64,000 nt of DNA, taken from NCBI RefSeq assembly GCF_002499975.2, contig NZ_CP052766.1:1302001-1366000 (forward strand), given 5' to 3'. The first letter of the stretch is position 1, and the number at the start of each line of letters is the position of its first letter. The position numbers were made by a program, and so were the translations under genes. The stretch comes from Alteromonas pelagimontana (GTDB lineage Bacteria; Pseudomonadota; Gammaproteobacteria; Enterobacterales; Alteromonadaceae). Below are positions 1 to 8,758 of this stretch, piece by piece. The notes below the pieces were generated by a model that saw only the letters and a list, made by a program, of their open reading frames with translations, was not told the origin of the DNA and did no database searches.

Positions 1-857
1 CGGATGTAAGGCACCATATCCATTCGCAGCCCGTCAGCCTTAAATTCTGACAGCCACATAAGTGCATTGTCATAAATGTAGCTGCGCACTTCCGGACGAC
101 CATAATCGGGGCGGCTGTCGCCCCACGGCGTTGCGCTACGGTGGTCGTTATAAAAGTAAATGCCGCCTTTATCGTTCTCACTCCAACCGTCGAACTGCCA
201 GATGTCCATGTCGCTGGGGCCGAAGTGGTTATAAACTACATCAAGCACCACGCCAATGCCGGCTTTATGTGCTGCATCCACGAAACGCTTTAAACCGTCA
301 GGACCGCCATACGCTTCTTCAACTGCATAGGGATGAGCCGGGTTATATCCCCAACTGATATCACCAGCAAATTCGTTAATCGGCATCAATTCGACAACGT
401 TCACACCTAATGCCTGTAACTCCGGCAGCTTTTCTATGGCAGAAGCAAAAGTGCCGTTGCCATCTTCAGGCTTATTAAAGGTACCTATATGAATTTCATA
501 AATGACTCGTTCGTGAACTGGCGGTAACTCAAAGTCGGTCACTTCCCATTCAAAATCATCATCATAAACAACAGAATTGCCGATACTGTTAGTCAGTTTT
601 CTAGCTCGGGGATCGTTTTTAAGCAGGGGCTCATCGTCAGCCGTTTGAATTTGAAATTTATATTCTGCACCATTTTCACAACCGTCTATGTCACACCACC
701 AGATCCCGCCGTCAATGGCTTGCATGGGATGTGCTTCGGGGTTCCAGTCGTTCATCGTGCCTACTACAGACACAGCTTTGGCATTAGGTGCCCATACCGC
801 AAACTGGTGACCGCGTTCACGCGTTGACACCCCTAAGGTGCCGCTAAATTCTGACAT
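1..857 (-). CDS. GH13 alpha-glucan enzyme (branching-enzyme or trehalohydrolase type), N-terminal part
   Basis: The gene starts at 857 and runs off the left edge, so only about 285 N-terminal residues are visible. The first ~100 residues resemble a CBM48/early-set domain (FAVWAPNA, then VVGTMNDWNP). The start of the GH13 barrel follows, with the family signatures DVVYNHFGP (region I) and ADGLRMD, which carries the presumed nucleophile aspartate. A GGAG ribosome site lies about 10 nt before the ATG. By family knowledge such enzymes act on alpha-1,4-glucans. The visible part does not separate a GlgB-like branching enzyme from a maltooligosyl-trehalose trehalohydrolase, so no symbol is given. 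Confidence 0.85.
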   Translation of the reverse strand, partial: MSEFSGTLGVSTRERGHQFAVWAPNAKAVSVVGTMNDWNPEAHPMQAIDGGIWWCDIDGCENGAEYKFQIQTADDEPLLKNDPRARKLTNSIGNSVVYDDDFEWEVTDFELPPVHERVIYEIHIGTFNKPEDGNGTFASAIEKLPELQALGVNVVELMPINEFAGDISWGYNPAHPYAVEEAYGGPDGLKRFVDAAHKAGIGVVLDVVYNHFGPSDMDIWQFDGWSENDKGGIYFYNDHRSATPWGDSRPDYGRPEVRSYIYDNALMWLSEFKADGLRMDMVPYI

Positions 858-1527
858 ACTGTCAACTCCGTAAAATGAGTGGTGTGTAGAGGCATCCAGT
901 GTTCCACATTGACTAAAACACCTGGGTCCCCCGAGTTATCTATAGAGTCATCGACTGAAACCGCATTGATAACACAGCGTTTTCTCTTTTAATAAAGGCG
1001 CTTGGTTGGTGTCGTCACAACGCTTTCGACTGGGATGGTAGTAGCCATAGCAATACAAATGCCATTTCTCGTAAACCTCACCCTGTTCAGCGACAAAGTA
1101 AACGAAGTTTCAGGAAACTTTGCAGTTCATGCTGCTGCAACGCTGGGAGATCAGGGAGCGTGAGACGAACTTTTATGATTATGGATCAGGCCCTTCTGGA
1201 GCAACGGAATCGCAAAAAAAACGCCAGTGACATAAAAAGTTTCTCCTGGTAAACGTTTTTACATCCAGATGCAGGCCGCCTTTCCCGTAAAGGTTACACT
1301 GCAAAAAAGTAATTTTTGCTATACGCCCGGTTGGACTGCGAAGCAACACTGTATGAGAAGGGGAAGAAGCCGGTTTCCAACCGCTGTTATTTTGGGACGT
1401 GCCTGGATGAACCAGAACTGGTAAAGGGCGTAGTCATTTAAGTACTGGGAAAAACGGCGGCTATGAAAATAATGTGGTCCGCCGCTGCGTTAATGTCTCT
1501 CACAGAATTCCACACAATAGGTTAGTT
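858..1527. other. Intergenic stretch, no gene recognised
   Basis: About 670 bases between the glucan-enzyme gene and the channel-like gene. It contains only short open frames with no recognisable motif and no credible ribosome site, such as a frame of about 40 codons ending near 1440. It should hold the promoter of the minus-strand glucan-enzyme gene, but I could not point to clear boxes. Confidence 0.5.
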
Positions 1528-1935
1528 ATGATTTACGCGTTATTGCTGTCACTGGTGACTGTCGTGCTGGGTGTTACCCTTCACCTTTTCAATATTACAA
1601 AACTTGCAGATGCTTTACTTGATAGAGTATCCGGCAATTGGGTAAAGACTAAACTGGTGTTAATGATCGCGATTATCAGCCAGATGCTCATCGCGGCAAT
1701 TTTTACCTGTAGTTATGTTATTGGCATGAAGGCAGGGCTAGGAAGCTTTAAGAGTCCTGCCCATTTACAGGATATTTTTTATTTTTCTTTAACCACTATT
1801 ACCACCCTGGGGTTAGGAAGTATTCAGCCGACCCATGATTTAAGAATGCTCGCGGGAGTGGAATCTGCCACCGGATTTTTACTGATTAGCTGTTCGGCGC
1901 AACGTGTATTTAGAGCGATGAATGGCGAACGTTGA
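1528..1935 (+). CDS. Small ion-channel-like membrane protein with unusual filter
   Basis: A 135-residue protein. The ATG at 1528 is chosen because the protein then opens directly with a hydrophobic helix (MIYALLLSLVTVVLG); the frame extends upstream to 1474, but that part has no membrane or domain character. Two or three further hydrophobic segments follow. The stretch FYFSLTTITTLGLGS lies where two-helix potassium channels carry the pore helix and the TVGYGD filter. Here the filter reads TLGLGS, so tyrosine and aspartate are both replaced. It probably belongs to the Ion_trans_2-like superfamily, but potassium selectivity cannot be assumed. It stands alone, with a convergent neighbour 85 bases downstream. 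Confidence 0.6.
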   Translation: MIYALLLSLVTVVLGVTLHLFNITKLADALLDRVSGNWVKTKLVLMIAIISQMLIAAIFTCSYVIGMKAGLGSFKSPAHLQDIFYFSLTTITTLGLGSIQPTHDLRMLAGVESATGFLLISCSAQRVFRAMNGER

Positions 1936-2019
1936 GGCTACTAACCGGCACCCCCGAAGCTGCGTTGTAGCTTTGCCAGGGGAGCCAGATTTACTAACAG
2001 ACCTAAAGGCGGGCCAATT

Positions 2020-2478
2020 TTATAAAGATGAGCTGTGGCCTGCATCTTTTAAATAATCCAGCCAACGTTGCTGATCAGCCTGAACTACATCTTTATCTAC
2101 AGTGCAGCCGATGAGTTTCTCCAGATGTTTGCTCATTTGGCTACGTAACTTACCTAGAAAACTGGGTTCAGCAATGATGTCGATATGATTGATATTCTCT
2201 TTAGAACGCCGCTCATCCAGCCAGCCTGTTACGCTCGCGGCAAACCTCTCAGCCTCAATCTCGGCAGCGTCTTTGCGGCTCATGGTATCCACTCCCGGTA
2301 CTGTATTACTTGGTGCCGAAATAGACCCAGGCCGATCAGTAACCAGATTGCTGTCGCTAGAACGTCCATCTTCGTTGGTTAAGGTAACCACCAGCTCCAG
2401 TTCTTTGGTTTTACTGTTTTCAACAAGTATCTTTGCCTCAGTTTGATTAGCAACCACCACATACGATTTACCTGACAT
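2020..2478 (-). CDS. Host attachment family protein
   Basis: A 152-residue protein with the features of the Host_attach family. It begins with a hydrophobic strand ending in VVVANQTEAKIL, has the central LVTDRPGS motif, and near the C-terminus has IIAEPSFLGKLR followed by a VDKDVVQ segment. A good GGAG ribosome site precedes the ATG (7 nt spacing). The family name comes from a plant-associated bacterium where the gene affected attachment; in free-living bacteria its role is unknown and the fold resembles archaeal-type release-factor domains. It is monocistronic as far as can be seen. Confidence 0.8.
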   Translation of the reverse strand: MSGKSYVVVANQTEAKILVENSKTKELELVVTLTNEDGRSSDSNLVTDRPGSISAPSNTVPGVDTMSRKDAAEIEAERFAASVTGWLDERRSKENINHIDIIAEPSFLGKLRSQMSKHLEKLIGCTVDKDVVQADQQRWLDYLKDAGHSSSL

Positions 2479-2658
2479 GTCGGCTCCTTATTTTTTGCGG
2501 TTTAAGGTTTATAAGAGATGACGTGGATAAAAGTTTGCTTTCTCCGCATTAGCGTTCGCAACCCGCTGATTATACGGCGAATATAACCTATTTTTGAATC
2601 AGAGCGAGAGCATGAGTGGTAGCAAAAACGTCGTAAAATCATCCATGATGGCTCTGCT

Positions 2659-2727
2659 GGAGCATCCCTGCACCAGAAGTTCGGCGAAGAAACTTTCATT
2701 TATTGCTTAAAAAATATTCGCGACCTC
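2659..2727 (+). repeat. Dispersed repeat, copy A
   Basis: These bases recur in inverted orientation at 12358-12425. The core of 52 bases aligns without gaps and differs at seven positions by my count. The similarity then continues through a shared TTCGCGA(C/T)CTC block. The nature of the element is unknown. It lies in a 300-base gap that otherwise holds no convincing gene. Confidence 0.7.
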
Positions 2728-2795
2728 GCCATGAATTACTACTTCGATTTAAAATAATATTTTGTTTTTTACGAGACACTTATCCCCCGATGGGG

Positions 2796-4511
2796 TTAAG
2801 TAAATTTATCAATCAGCAACACCAGCACCGTCATTAGCAAGCCGGCGCTCACACTTTGCCAGAACCTAATTGGATGGCGCTGCGCAAGAGGCGGGCGGTG
2901 CCGATTCATAAACTTTGGATTGGGATGGCGCAGATCATATATAAATTCAGAAAGCTCCCGGTAACGTTTGTGAGGGTTTGGCTGCAGCGCCTTTTTTAAA
3001 GTGCAGTCTACCCAAAACGGAATCTCACGGTTGGGATGCAGAACACTTCTGTATTTCAATTTATGCTGCGCCGTTACGGAGCGGCATTTGGCCACATCTG
3101 ATCCATAGGGGTAAGTTCCGCAAAGCAAAAAGTACGTTAGTACTGCCAAAGAAAACTGGTCAGATTGCGGCGTCCCGCTTTCGCCTAAAAAATATTCTGG
3201 CGCTGCATATATGGCAGTGCCGGGAATTTCAGATTCCTCACCGCCCGACACCTTCTGAATCCCAACAATACTGGCGGCGCCAAAATCTATAATTTTTACC
3301 GTTCCCGCGTTGTCTATCATAATGTTTTCCGGACGAACATCCTGATGCAGCACATCATCTCGATGCAAAGCCATCAGGCCCCGAGCTACCTGTTCAATAA
3401 GAATGCGTACATTTTCCACCGTCGCGGCAGGATTATCTGTCGCCCACTGCTTAAGGGTTTGCCCTTCAATAAAATTACTAACTGTATATAAATAAGAGCG
3501 GGAATAGCGCGTTTCGGGTACCGATAACAGATGCTGGCTGCGCACTCGGCGGGCTGCCCATTCCTCTATCATGAATTTTTCAAGGTGACCGGGATTGTCG
3601 GCCAGCGCTACAGACGGTGCCTTGATGATTAATTGCTGCCGGGTCTTTATATCCGTAGCCAGATAAATATGACTTCGCGCACTGGCGTAAAGATGGCGCT
3701 GAATAAGATAGTTATCCAGCTTTTCGTTTGGCGATAATACCGGAGGCACAGGCAGATTTTCTGCCTCAGAAGATAACTTGGGATTATCTGCAGGTACTGC
3801 GTTTATCCGTATAAGCTGAACCGTTAAGTTGTCGTCACTGCCATTTGCAAACGCCTGCTCTACAATCGATTGCGCGGCGAAGTCCAGTCTATCAATGTGC
3901 TTCATCACATAATCACACAGAGCAGGTTCAGGTAAAAAATCGTACACGCCATCTGTTGCCAGAATAAAGCAGTCGTTGGTGGCAGTCTTAACTTCCTGCA
4001 CGTCCAACTGAAAATCTTCGTGAATGCCTAACGCATTACTTAAGACATCTTGTTGTCCAGAACTTCGAGTCCGATGATCCCGTGTAAGCTGTTCGAGCTT
4101 GCCTTCCCGTAATCGATACATCCGGGAATCTCCCGCATGAAAAAGGTAAGCCCGATCCCTTTTAAATATGACACTGCTGAATGTGCAGACAAAACCTTTT
4201 TCCGGCTCGCCCATAAACGGGCTATTACGCGTCTGCGCGCACAATACGGCGTTAATCGCTGTAACAACTTGCCCTGCGGCCTGCTCTACGCTCGACGCAT
4301 CTGATGTACAAAAGTAATCTTCGAGAAACCTTTTTATGGCGCTGCGGCTGGCAATCTCACTTACCGTGCTGGAGCCGATACCATCAGCAATTGCAACGGC
4401 AGCGCCTTTTGTTCTTAAAATTGATTCCTCCGGTATGACGGCACCGTAGGCATCCTGATTGACAGGCTTATCGCCAGCACTGGAATATTGTCCTATCGAC
4501 AAGCTCAGCAT
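2796..4511 (-). CDS. PP2C phosphatase - Ser/Thr kinase fusion protein
   Basis: A 571-residue bifunctional protein. Residues ~1-240 form a PP2C phosphatase with metal-binding and catalytic signatures (AIADGIGSS, HAGDSRMYRL, LATDGVYDF, GSDDNLTV). Residues ~270-530 form a protein kinase with the lysine in LIIKAPS, the catalytic loop HQDVRPENIM (lysine replaced by arginine in the usual KPEN) and IDFGA as the DFG motif. The C-terminus ends in one membrane helix (AGLLMTVLVLLI), so it is probably anchored to the inner membrane with catalytic domains in the cytoplasm. It starts 20 bases after nirC stops, so the two are co-transcribed under the NasR-type leader. Substrate unknown; the position suggests a link to nitrate/nitrite assimilation. 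Confidence 0.93.
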   Translation of the reverse strand: MLSLSIGQYSSAGDKPVNQDAYGAVIPEESILRTKGAAVAIADGIGSSTVSEIASRSAIKRFLEDYFCTSDASSVEQAAGQVVTAINAVLCAQTRNSPFMGEPEKGFVCTFSSVIFKRDRAYLFHAGDSRMYRLREGKLEQLTRDHRTRSSGQQDVLSNALGIHEDFQLDVQEVKTATNDCFILATDGVYDFLPEPALCDYVMKHIDRLDFAAQSIVEQAFANGSDDNLTVQLIRINAVPADNPKLSSEAENLPVPPVLSPNEKLDNYLIQRHLYASARSHIYLATDIKTRQQLIIKAPSVALADNPGHLEKFMIEEWAARRVRSQHLLSVPETRYSRSYLYTVSNFIEGQTLKQWATDNPAATVENVRILIEQVARGLMALHRDDVLHQDVRPENIMIDNAGTVKIIDFGAASIVGIQKVSGGEESEIPGTAIYAAPEYFLGESGTPQSDQFSLAVLTYFLLCGTYPYGSDVAKCRSVTAQHKLKYRSVLHPNREIPFWVDCTLKKALQPNPHKRYRELSEFIYDLRHPNPKFMNRHRPPLAQRHPIRFWQSVSAGLLMTVLVLLIDKFT

Positions 4512-4531
4512 GGCTGATGAATTTTTTTGAT

Positions 4532-5392
4532 TTACGCAGATGCAGTTTTTGCGTTAAGTCCATCAACCGGTTCTGATTTTGCTGCCAGCTTACGTTTAGG
4601 CGCAGTGCGATAGTGGGTGCTGTAAAGGGTAAGACCGGTAAATGCCACACCTCCCACCAGATTACCCAGCGCCGTAGGAATTTCGTTCCACAATAAATAA
4701 TCCATTACTGAGAAATTGCCGCCCATTATCAGCGCGAAAGGAAACAGAAACATGTTCACCACAGAATGTTCAAACCCCATAAAGAAGAACAACATCACCG
4801 GCATCCACATTGCTATAACTTTACCGCTTACATGCGTCGAAACCATAGCGCCCACTACGCCTAAGGAAACCATCCAGTTACACAGCATTCCGCGCACAAA
4901 AATGGTGAACCAACCCGCTACGCCGTATTGTGCATAACCCACCGTACGCGCCTCACCAATACCAGAAACCTTGGTGGCAATTGCTCCGCCGTCGGTGTTA
5001 AAACCATAGGTAAAAATAAACGCCATCATAAAAGCGACAGTCAGTGCACCGGCAAAGTTACCGACAAATATCAGGCCCCAGTTTCTGAGAATTTGCGGCC
5101 AGGTGACTCCCGGTCTGTTAGCCAGCCACGCCAGTGGCGTGAGCATAAAAACGCCGGTGAGCAAGTCAAACCCCATCAGATACAACATACAAAAGCCTAC
5201 AGGGAAAAGTACCGCGCCCAACAGAAAGCTGCCGGTTTGCACAGCAACAGTAATAGCGAAAACCGCAGCTAACGCCAGTATCGCGCCGGCCATATAACCG
5301 CGCACCAGTGTATCGCGGGTAGACATATAAATTTTGGATTCACCCGCGTCTACCATTTTGCTGACAAACTCGGTAGGAAGTAAGTAGGCCAT
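4532..5392 (-). CDS. nirC: Formate/nitrite transporter family protein, probably nitrite channel
   Basis: A 286-residue FNT-family membrane protein with six or so hydrophobic segments, the early motif GYMAGAILALAAVFA, a conserved NWMVSLGV segment and ANRPGVTW between helices. FNT proteins form pentameric inner-membrane channels for formate, nitrite or hydrosulfide. Assignment to nitrite rests on context: the divergent nasR gene, the nitrogen-type promoter and the antitermination leader in front of it. It is the first gene of a two-gene unit with the phosphatase-kinase fusion. Nitrate or nitrite reductase genes are not present in the window. Confidence 0.9.
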   Translation of the reverse strand: MAYLLPTEFVSKMVDAGESKIYMSTRDTLVRGYMAGAILALAAVFAITVAVQTGSFLLGAVLFPVGFCMLYLMGFDLLTGVFMLTPLAWLANRPGVTWPQILRNWGLIFVGNFAGALTVAFMMAFIFTYGFNTDGGAIATKVSGIGEARTVGYAQYGVAGWFTIFVRGMLCNWMVSLGVVGAMVSTHVSGKVIAMWMPVMLFFFMGFEHSVVNMFLFPFALIMGGNFSVMDYLLWNEIPTALGNLVGGVAFTGLTLYSTHYRTAPKRKLAAKSEPVDGLNAKTASA

Positions 5393-5461
5393 TGTTGTTC
5401 ACCTCTTGGTTATAAAATCTGTTTTAAATAGCCTTCTCAGGTAATCACAGCAAACTGCAGG

Positions 5462-5511
5462 AAAAAAAAAACGTCCACACCGTTTCTACTAAAAAGAAAG
5501 GTGGAGGACGT
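5462..5511 (-). terminator. Intrinsic terminator in the nirC leader
   Basis: Read on the minus strand, ACGTCCTCCACC (5500-5511) pairs imperfectly with GGTGTGGACGT (5471-5481) and is followed at once by a run of about nine T. It sits about 70 bases before the nirC start codon, inside the leader and not at a gene end. It would therefore stop transcription before nirC unless it is prevented from folding. Confidence 0.88.
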
Positions 5512-5560
5512 CTTTATCCGGTTCAGCCAAATTGTGATGGCCCGATAGGCCGATTATCAC
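5506..5560 (-). promoter_or_regulatory. Probable ANTAR-responsive leader hairpins of nirC
   Basis: On the minus strand the predicted transcript begins near 5560 with a hairpin closed by GTGAT/ATCAC (5534-5560). A second small hairpin, GGATAAAGACGTCC (5506-5519), has a four-pair stem and the hexaloop AAAGAC. That loop has A at position 1 and G at position 4, the known loop signature for ANTAR proteins. The 3' side of this stem (GTCC) is also part of the ascending arm of the terminator, so the two folds exclude each other. The first hairpin fits the loop rule less clearly. Confidence 0.65.
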
Positions 5561-5570
5561 TGGAAACAAA

Positions 5571-5587
5571 GGCAAAATCAGGGCCAC
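5571..5587 (-). promoter_or_regulatory. Sigma-54 promoter for nirC
   Basis: On the minus strand TGGCCCTGATTTTGCC gives GG and GC separated by exactly ten bases, the invariant -24/-12 spacing of sigma-54 promoters (consensus TGGCAC-N5-TTGC). The implied transcription start is near 5560, the first base of the leader hairpin. Confidence 0.7.
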
Positions 5588-5660
5588 TTATATTAACTGT
5601 TTAATTCGTAAAGAAATTATCTACTGGCGGTGGAATTAACCGCCCCTTAGCGCTTCGCTT

Positions 5661-5677
5661 TGCACCGAAAGAGTGCG
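5661..5677. promoter_or_regulatory. NtrC-like activator site
   Basis: TGCACCGAAAGAGTGCG contains GCAC-N7-GTGC, the dyad and spacing of NtrC boxes. Its centre is about 109 bases upstream of the predicted sigma-54 start, a typical enhancer distance. A weaker half site (GCACC near 5694) lies about three helical turns further upstream. Confidence 0.6.
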
Positions 5678-5876
5678 CGATAAGCCGCATCTCGCACCTT
5701 TATCCAACATTTCTCCTGTTCTCATTGAGCCCCAGATTCGCATTTATCCCTTACACGCCCCTGCAGTAGCGGCTTACATGCATATTCACTGATATATGGA
5801 ATGCCGTTTGCAGTTACCCTCAAAAATAGCGGTTTCCCATTATTTCCCCTCCAGTTCGCGGTTGATGAAGAGGTAT

Positions 5877-7163
5877 ATGAAAGACTACAGTGATGCCACA
5901 AAGCGCTTTTTGCTTGCTGCTAAGAATGCGGAAATTCAGGCTTTAAAACAGCTTTCCGCCAACTGCCAGTTGGTAACTGCGGTGAAAGACGTTATTCACC
6001 AGATGCAGCGGGAACGGGGCATCAGCAATATTTTTCTTGGCTCAAAGGGCCAGCGCTTTGCTACTCAACGACATGATCAAATCAAGATTAGCATTGATCA
6101 CGAACAGTCACTGCGAAGGCGGTTGAAGTCGCTGTACTTAAACGGTGAAGCATCTATTGGACATATGCGTTTGTTAAGCAATATTACTCTTGCGCTACAA
6201 GGTATGGACAATCTATCGCTACTACGTCACAAAGTTGAAGAGCTACGAATTACGCCGCTACAAGCCACTCAAGCTTATTGTCGATTAATTGCCGGTCTGC
6301 TTTGTGTGGTGTTTGAAGCTGCGGATGTTGCCAGTGATCCTGCCATTACCCGTCTGCTGGTTGCACTTTTTAATTTTATGCAGGGAAAGGAATATGCCGG
6401 TCAGGAGCGAGCGTGGGGCGCCATAGGGTTCGCGGAAACCCATTTCGACAGCACGCTATGCGACAAGCTTGAGCAACTGCAAATTGCGCAAAAGCATAGC
6501 TTCAGCATTTTTGCCGAGTTTGCCAATAAGGAAGAACTAGACACATGGCAAGCAATGGAAGAAGGAGAGCTACTTGCTGATCTAGAGCGCTTCCGCGGCA
6601 TGATTCGTCAACTCGCTGATGGCAGCTCCATTGCCTGTGAAATCAGCGAGGTATGGTATGACATTGCCACAAAACGCGTAGACGAGATGCAGCGGATTGA
6701 AGAACACCTAACAACAAGATTGCTTAGCGCAGCGACACAAAGTGTGATTGATGCCAACGCTAATCTTGAGAATCACAAGAAGCAGCTGCATCAGCTCCAA
6801 ACTGCGCCTCTTGTACAATCGCCACTGACCATGTTATTCGACCCGCAAATGCCAGGTCTCAAAGGTTCTGAGGATTCAGAGCAAACAGAAATTAATAGCG
6901 CTGAGCCGCTTTCAACTCACCGCTCCTTTTATGATTTACTCCGTGGACAAGCAGCACATATTAAGCGAATGGCCACCGAACTTGATGAAGCCAAACGCGC
7001 AATAACAGAACAAAAGGTTATCGACAGAGCAAAGCTGCTTATCATGCAACAGTGGCAAATCAGCGAAGATCAAGCCTACCGGCGGTTACAAAAAAGCGCG
7101 ATGGAACAAAATATGAAAATTGCAGACATCGCCAACATAGTGGTAAAGCAAGTCGGGCGATGA
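5877..7163 (+). CDS. nasR: Nitrate/nitrite-sensing antiterminator (NIT-ANTAR)
   Basis: A 428-residue regulator when started at 5877, where AAGAGG lies just before the ATG; in-frame ATGs at 5865 and 5796 are alternatives with no ribosome site. The N-terminal two thirds match the NIT sensor domain, with the signature QRERGISNIFLGSKG. The last ~60 residues are an ANTAR RNA-binding domain (RAKLLIMQQWQISEDQAYRRL, then IADIANIVVKQ). In Klebsiella NasR such a protein binds nitrate or nitrite and releases a terminator in the leader of the assimilation operon. Here the divergent nirC leader carries just such a terminator. Confidence 0.92.
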   Translation: MKDYSDATKRFLLAAKNAEIQALKQLSANCQLVTAVKDVIHQMQRERGISNIFLGSKGQRFATQRHDQIKISIDHEQSLRRRLKSLYLNGEASIGHMRLLSNITLALQGMDNLSLLRHKVEELRITPLQATQAYCRLIAGLLCVVFEAADVASDPAITRLLVALFNFMQGKEYAGQERAWGAIGFAETHFDSTLCDKLEQLQIAQKHSFSIFAEFANKEELDTWQAMEEGELLADLERFRGMIRQLADGSSIACEISEVWYDIATKRVDEMQRIEEHLTTRLLSAATQSVIDANANLENHKKQLHQLQTAPLVQSPLTMLFDPQMPGLKGSEDSEQTEINSAEPLSTHRSFYDLLRGQAAHIKRMATELDEAKRAITEQKVIDRAKLLIMQQWQISEDQAYRRLQKSAMEQNMKIADIANIVVKQVGR

Positions 7164-7586
7164 CGGAGCACCTGAGCAAAATGCCACTTTCTGGTTTCCA
7201 TTCGCGTTGTCGATGTGCTGACATGCTTCTTGTTACCGGGCCTGTCTAATTGGCAGTGTTCTGTGTGGCAACTGCACACGCTCGACAAATCGTCAATAAG
7301 CAATACCTCACCAACAACTGCTAAGTTGAAAGAGATATTCAAAATAAGTTGTTCTGCCCTGTCAGGGTAAGAAAAAAAAATCCTAAAATATGTTCTGAAG
7401 CGGCTGGGTGGGTTTGACTATATAGCTCGCGCAATTGCGCCATGCTTACAACATAAATTGGGTCGTAGATAAACCAGCATGCCCCGGAAACTCTTGAACA
7501 TGACTGTTTCGATTACATAACGAGCTTGATGTATTTGACGACTAACTCTGACAATCGGTCTAAAGGTCGTGCCATTGTTCACACAG
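7164..7586. other. Intergenic stretch, nothing recognised
   Basis: About 420 bases between the convergent ends of nasR and the lipoprotein gene. It holds only short frames without ribosome sites and a small CCCTG/CAGGG stem near 7360. I see no gene, repeat or clear terminator. Confidence 0.4.
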
Positions 7587-8564
7587 CTAGATGACGCCAG
7601 AAAGCCAGTGCATCACATTCAATAAAAACGCTTCATTTTGCTCTGCTCCGTTTGAAGATAAGCCATATCTCTTGCCAGTTTTGGTATCAAGTTGTGATGA
7701 AAACATCATACCCTCAGCAAAGACGGCAATGCGTCCTTTCCCAACTTCCAATATGGCTCCCTGACTCCAACCTTCCACAGCCACTCTAGGGGTGTCAGCA
7801 TTTATATCAAAAGTTATAACTGGTGTGATAGATGTTGCACCAGCTCCGAGTGTTAAAAGGGAGATAGCGTCGTCAGGAGCTTTAAAAGCTGCGCCACCGA
7901 AGGCTCTGACTTTAGTTATTCGGCCAGAATGTGATGCGTGTTTAGTGGCGCCCTGCATCAAGGAAGACATAAATCCTTCCATCCCCAATTCGTTGTGCTG
8001 AGATGTTCCTTGGGTAATAGAATGATTAGCCAGAGTATTATCGGTTGTACGAAAGACGGCATTGCCGACGTGACCATTACTAAACACGAAACCGAAAGTA
8101 GCAGTCAGTTTTCCGATGATTTGGGGAAACGGAGTGTGATCAGCGACCAGAAAAAGAGCCCCTCCATCAGATACCCATTGCTTTACAGCTGAAACCTCGG
8201 TGGTCTTTAGGGCCTCCTTGAAAGGAGGAGACCAATCATGCCTTTCTTTATCAAGTGCATTGGCAATAACCAGTATGTCCACTTGTTTCAAACGCTCGAA
8301 CGTAAAATCTTTTTTATTGGGTTTTACGGTGTAACCATCACTCTCTAAAACTTTAGTAAACGGCATATATCGACCGCTTTTGGTCAGGAGATTGTGATGT
8401 GCTTCATCAACATATACTACCGGGCTATTTTCAGAAAACGTCCTGTGAACATTTTTAGGGGTAAAATCCGGGTCCGCCACCTGAGTCTCCTGTGCAATGT
8501 AAGAACAGGCCGAAGCGCCACAAAAACACAACCATGCAAAAACAGTTTTGCGTACTAATTTCAT
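7587..8564 (-). CDS. Putative lipoprotein, DUF4350-like
   Basis: A 325-residue protein if started at the ATG at 8564; an ATG 12 bases upstream gives 329. The N-terminus MKLVRKTVFAWLCFCGASAC is a lipoprotein signal with the lipobox ASAC. The mature part begins with VVYVDEAHHNL and has strand-helix patterns such as VDILVIANAL and GGALFLVADHTPF. These resemble the DUF4350/glutamine-amidotransferase-like fold often seen in proteins that build a path to a hidden ligand. No catalytic cysteine is obvious. Function unknown; it is a single gene followed upstream by creA on the same strand about 195 bases away. Confidence 0.7.
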   Translation of the reverse strand: MKLVRKTVFAWLCFCGASACSYIAQETQVADPDFTPKNVHRTFSENSPVVYVDEAHHNLLTKSGRYMPFTKVLESDGYTVKPNKKDFTFERLKQVDILVIANALDKERHDWSPPFKEALKTTEVSAVKQWVSDGGALFLVADHTPFPQIIGKLTATFGFVFSNGHVGNAVFRTTDNTLANHSITQGTSQHNELGMEGFMSSLMQGATKHASHSGRITKVRAFGGAAFKAPDDAISLLTLGAGATSITPVITFDINADTPRVAVEGWSQGAILEVGKGRIAVFAEGMMFSSQLDTKTGKRYGLSSNGAEQNEAFLLNVMHWLSGVI

Positions 8565-8758
8565 CCTAACTTCCATGTGAATAACTTAAAGCGCGAGAAA
8601 AATGTGGCACTACCTCGGCTCAGTCTGCTCTACCGTAGCCGTATCATGTAGCTCGCTTGCGTTTGTAACCACCTGCAAATCATTGCGCTGTTTGATCGGT
8701 TAACAGAGGGACGCTACCAACACAATGCCCCAGCCGTTACAGAGCACACCATCCCAGC

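Noticed and set aside
2502..2699. A 65-codon minus-strand frame across repeat copy A
   Set aside because: The matching frame in copy B contains a stop, and there is no ribosome site, so it is more likely part of a non-coding repeat.
8138..8150. GTGTGATCAGC inside the DUF4350-like gene as another copy of the TACTAATCC repeat
   Set aside because: Only the short GTGTGATCAGC core matches, without the end sequence, and it is within a coding region.
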